Assembly (NCBI GenBank): GCA_014896485.1
Contig: JADBKH010000008.1
Coordinates: 1-64,000 of the forward strand
Direction of reading: 5' to 3'
Origin: Bacillota bacterium
GTDB taxonomy: Bacteria > Bacillota > Bacilli > Bu12
Length of the DNA: 64,000 nucleotides
The notes beneath the pieces were generated by a model. That model was not told the DNA's origin. It worked only from the letters and a program-made list of their open reading frames with translations, and ran no database searches. Both the position numbers and the translations under genes were made by a program. How positions within the stretch are numbered: position 1 is the stretch's first letter; the number at the start of each line of letters is the position of its first letter. Positions 62,596-64,000 of the stretch are shown one piece after another.

Positions 62596-62691
62596 GCAGC
62601 AGGCTCAGGGTAGCACAGAGACGGCGCAACCGCAACCATCTCGATGCATCACGATAGATCAACCACAGGAATTTCTGCAACACATCTTGTC

Positions 62692-62815
62692 TCAAAAATA
62701 ACGGCCCCCTCTCGTTTAGAAGTGACCGTTATTACAGAAGCGGTTTTTGCTGGTTTGCAGGAGCAACGGTTTTTACACCACACTTGCTGCCCCTGCTTTA
62801 AGTCAGAAACCGCTT
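62692..62815 (-). ncRNA. Structured intergenic element ending in an intrinsic terminator
   Basis: On the minus strand downstream of the Asp and Cys tRNAs, AAGCGGTTT (62815-62807) pairs with AAACCGCTT (62746-62738); inside, GCAGGGGC (62796-62789) pairs with GCTCCTGC (62764-62757), one G-U. It is followed by AATAACGG/CCGTTATT arms (62733-62697) and a U5 run. This could be a small RNA, or a leader/trailer of the tRNA transcript. A 44-codon minus-strand frame from a GTG crosses it, but its codons look arbitrary. Confidence 0.4.
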
Positions 62816-62829
62816 GGTTTTATGTATGG

Positions 62830-62902
62830 AGGTGGGAACGGGATTCGAACCCGTGAATCGCGGTTTTGCAGACCGCTGCGTTAGCCACTTCGCCATCCCA
62901 CC
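62830..62902 (-). tRNA. tRNA-Cys (GCA)
   Basis: A 73-base minus-strand cloverleaf: acceptor GGTGGGA/TCCCACC, anticodon arm GCGGT-CTGCAAA-ACCGC (anticodon GCA), T arm CGGGTTCGAATCCCG. CCA is not encoded (the 3' end reads TCC). Confidence 0.95.
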
Positions 62903-62906
62903 GCGA

Positions 62907-62983
62907 TGGCGGAGCCAACGGGATTCGAACCCGTGTTCTCCTGCGTGACAGGCAGGCGTGTTGGGCCTCTACACCATGGCTCC
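62907..62983 (-). tRNA. tRNA-Asp (GTC)
   Basis: A 77-base minus-strand cloverleaf with acceptor GGAGCCA/TGGCTCC, anticodon arm CCTGC-CTGTCAC-GCAGG (anticodon GTC), T arm CGGGTTCGAATCCCG, discriminator G and encoded CCA. It lies 4 bases from tRNA-Cys, so the two are co-transcribed. Confidence 0.95.
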
Positions 62984-62992
62984 ACAGGTTAC

Positions 62993-63247
62993 TCATTTTA
63001 CGGAGCTTTTGCTGTCGCTGTCAAGCGGTAGATCCGCAGGCCACTTTCCGGGCAAAGGCAAACCGAAGCGTCCTCCAGAAGCATAATACATCCGGGCCAG
63101 TTCGAGAGTAGTCTGCCACTCGAGCTGTTGTGCCAGGTTACAGATATCATCGAGCGTATCCACCGTCTCCTGAGGATCACGCGTGTTCTCCTCAGCCAAG
63201 TGCAGGGTCCGTTCCAGGATCTGTTGCCGGAGCTGTTCCCGATCCAT
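62993..63247 (-). CDS. Hypothetical small acidic protein
   Basis: An 84-residue soluble protein, not recognised. It is largely helical (MDREQLRQQILERTLHLAEE, then ETVDTLDDICNLAQQLEWQ) with a C-terminal Gly/Pro turn segment (ASGGRFGLPLPGKWPADL). ATG 63247 follows GGGGTGTAA. It lies on the same strand as, and 72 bases downstream of, the deacetylase gene. Confidence 0.65.
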   Translation of the reverse strand: MDREQLRQQILERTLHLAEENTRDPQETVDTLDDICNLAQQLEWQTTLELARMYYASGGRFGLPLPGKWPADLPLDSDSKSSVK

Positions 63248-63319
63248 CGTTACACCCCATTCCATTATGGGTTTTATCTTGCCGCATCTTATGCTAGAGG
63301 AAAAGGGGCGCGTGCCCCC

Positions 63320-64000
63320 TTAAGGGCGGAAATAGGGCCACCAAGCCGGACGATCCTGCTGATTGCGAAGCAATTCTCCTACGGTGACACAAGAGAAGCC
63401 TTCTGCCTCCAACACACTGATCACGTGGGGAAGAGCCGCGACCGTGCGTGAACGATCCCCTCCCCCATCGTGAAACAAAAGAACGTCACCGGGTCGGACA
63501 TTCTTGGTTGTTCGAGAAACGATTGCTGCCACTGACGGCCTGCTCCAATCGACAGAATCGTGGTTCCACAAAACCAGTCGATATCCCATCTGTGCACACC
63601 GTTGCGTTAACGGGGCGTCGTAAAATCCCTCGACGGGCCGAAAGAGCGTGGGATGGACGCGTGTTGCTTCAAATACGACCCGGTCGCATTGACCCAATTC
63701 ATAGGCAACCTTCTCGGGAGAAGCGTGGGTCAAGACACGGTGGGAATAGGTATGGTTGCCAATCTCATTGTGAGAGGCAACGATCTCGCGCAGCAACTGT
63801 GGGTGTTGCTCTGCTTCTTTTCCAATGACGAAAAAGGTAGCATGGGCACCATACCTCTGCAGAATATCGAGCACGATCGGTGTATACGTCGAAGAAGGTC
63901 CATCATCGAAAGTCAATGCGACCACCGGCGCATGCGTATGGACATGCACAACGACGCTACTTTGGGGAGAAGCGACCGAGGGCATCACCACGAAGCCAAC
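63320..64000 (-). CDS. Polysaccharide deacetylase (NodB domain), 5' end beyond the window
   Basis: At least 226 residues of a carbohydrate esterase family 4 protein. The catalytic motifs are TFDDGPS (metal-binding Asp) and GNHTYSHRVL (two His), with FRPVEGFYDAP, VLWNHDSVDW and LLFHDGG completing the family set. It removes acetyl groups from peptidoglycan or chitin-like sugars, and in spore formers such proteins modify cortex peptidoglycan. The frame is open to the window edge and begins in a hydrophobic VGFVVMPSVASPQ stretch that looks like the end of a signal peptide, so the start lies outside. Confidence 0.9.
   Translation of the reverse strand, partial: VGFVVMPSVASPQSSVVVHVHTHAPVVALTFDDGPSSTYTPIVLDILQRYGAHATFFVIGKEAEQHPQLLREIVASHNEIGNHTYSHRVLTHASPEKVAYELGQCDRVVFEATRVHPTLFRPVEGFYDAPLTQRCAQMGYRLVLWNHDSVDWSRPSVAAIVSRTTKNVRPGDVLLFHDGGGDRSRTVAALPHVISVLEAEGFSCVTVGELLRNQQDRPAWWPYFRP

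Noticed and set aside
1-64000. CRISPR array, prophage or insertion sequence
   Set aside because: No regularly spaced repeats, transposase, integrase or phage structural genes were seen on either strand.

Overview
This 64-kb window looks like chromosome of a spore-forming, respiring Firmicute, probably a thermophilic Bacilli-type lineage, but I cannot name the genus. The evidence is the spore-coat pair cotJB/cotJC, a T-box leader on thrS, a TPP riboswitch, AGGAGG-type ribosome binding sites with many GTG/TTG starts, an HPr protein with both His and Ser sites, and a ba3-type cytochrome oxidase. Most of the window is GC-rich. The first 4 kb (sugar ABC permeases) is visibly more AT-rich and looks acquired.

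Layout. 0.1-4.1 kb: a decaying glycan-uptake cassette, with a GH130 phosphorylase stopped by an in-frame TAG, two intact ABC permeases and a truncated, frameshifted binding protein. 4.2-5.8 kb: an ECF sigma factor and its membrane anti-sigma factor, with a matching ECF promoter upstream. 6.1-8.5 kb: a three-gene ba3 oxidase, including a 56-residue subunit IIa-like protein. 8.7-11.1 kb: a carbon monoxide dehydrogenase-like protein that appears to have lost every C-cluster ligand, coupled to a CBS-ACT protein. 11.3-15.5 kb: an NrfD / molybdopterin oxidoreductase / four-cluster ferredoxin operon whose catalytic gene has several frame breaks. 15.8-20.3 kb: a ClpC-like unfoldase without N or M domain, then TPP riboswitch-thiD-thiM-thiE. 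20.4-31.3 kb: nitroreductase, two MFS carriers, a TSUP carrier, threonine dehydratase, a c-type cytochrome lipoprotein, a pseudouridine synthase, rhomboid protease, a GT-C-like membrane protein and an MBL hydrolase. 31.4-34.7 kb: a complete sugar ABC importer without its ATPase. 34.8-39.1 kb: ddl, T-box-thrS, cotJB-cotJC. 39.2-42.3 kb: glucose dehydrogenase with GH15 glucoamylase. 42.5-43.7 kb: an orphan pstS under a PhoP-like operator. 43.9-54.9 kb: tRNA-Val, a nonsense-interrupted quinone oxidoreductase, crcB, ilvD, DedA, PHP phosphoesterase, a class A penicillin-binding protein, an SDR and small surface proteins. 55-64 kb: an MFS exporter, isoaspartyl peptidase-type Ntn hydrolase, NUDIX, quinone oxidoreductase, HPr, a class III aminotransferase, FabG-like SDR, pterin dehydratase, tRNAs Leu/Cys/Asp, and a polysaccharide deacetylase cut by the window edge.

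Together the genes suggest an aerobic heterotroph that imports oligosaccharides, can release glucose from alpha-glucans and oxidise it, respires through a ba3 oxidase, and makes its own thiamine and branched-chain amino acids. Four genes are disrupted (GH130, binding protein, molybdopterin oxidoreductase, quinone oxidoreductase). From sequence alone I cannot tell real decay from assembly error; the missing N-terminus of the binding protein is the best case for real decay.
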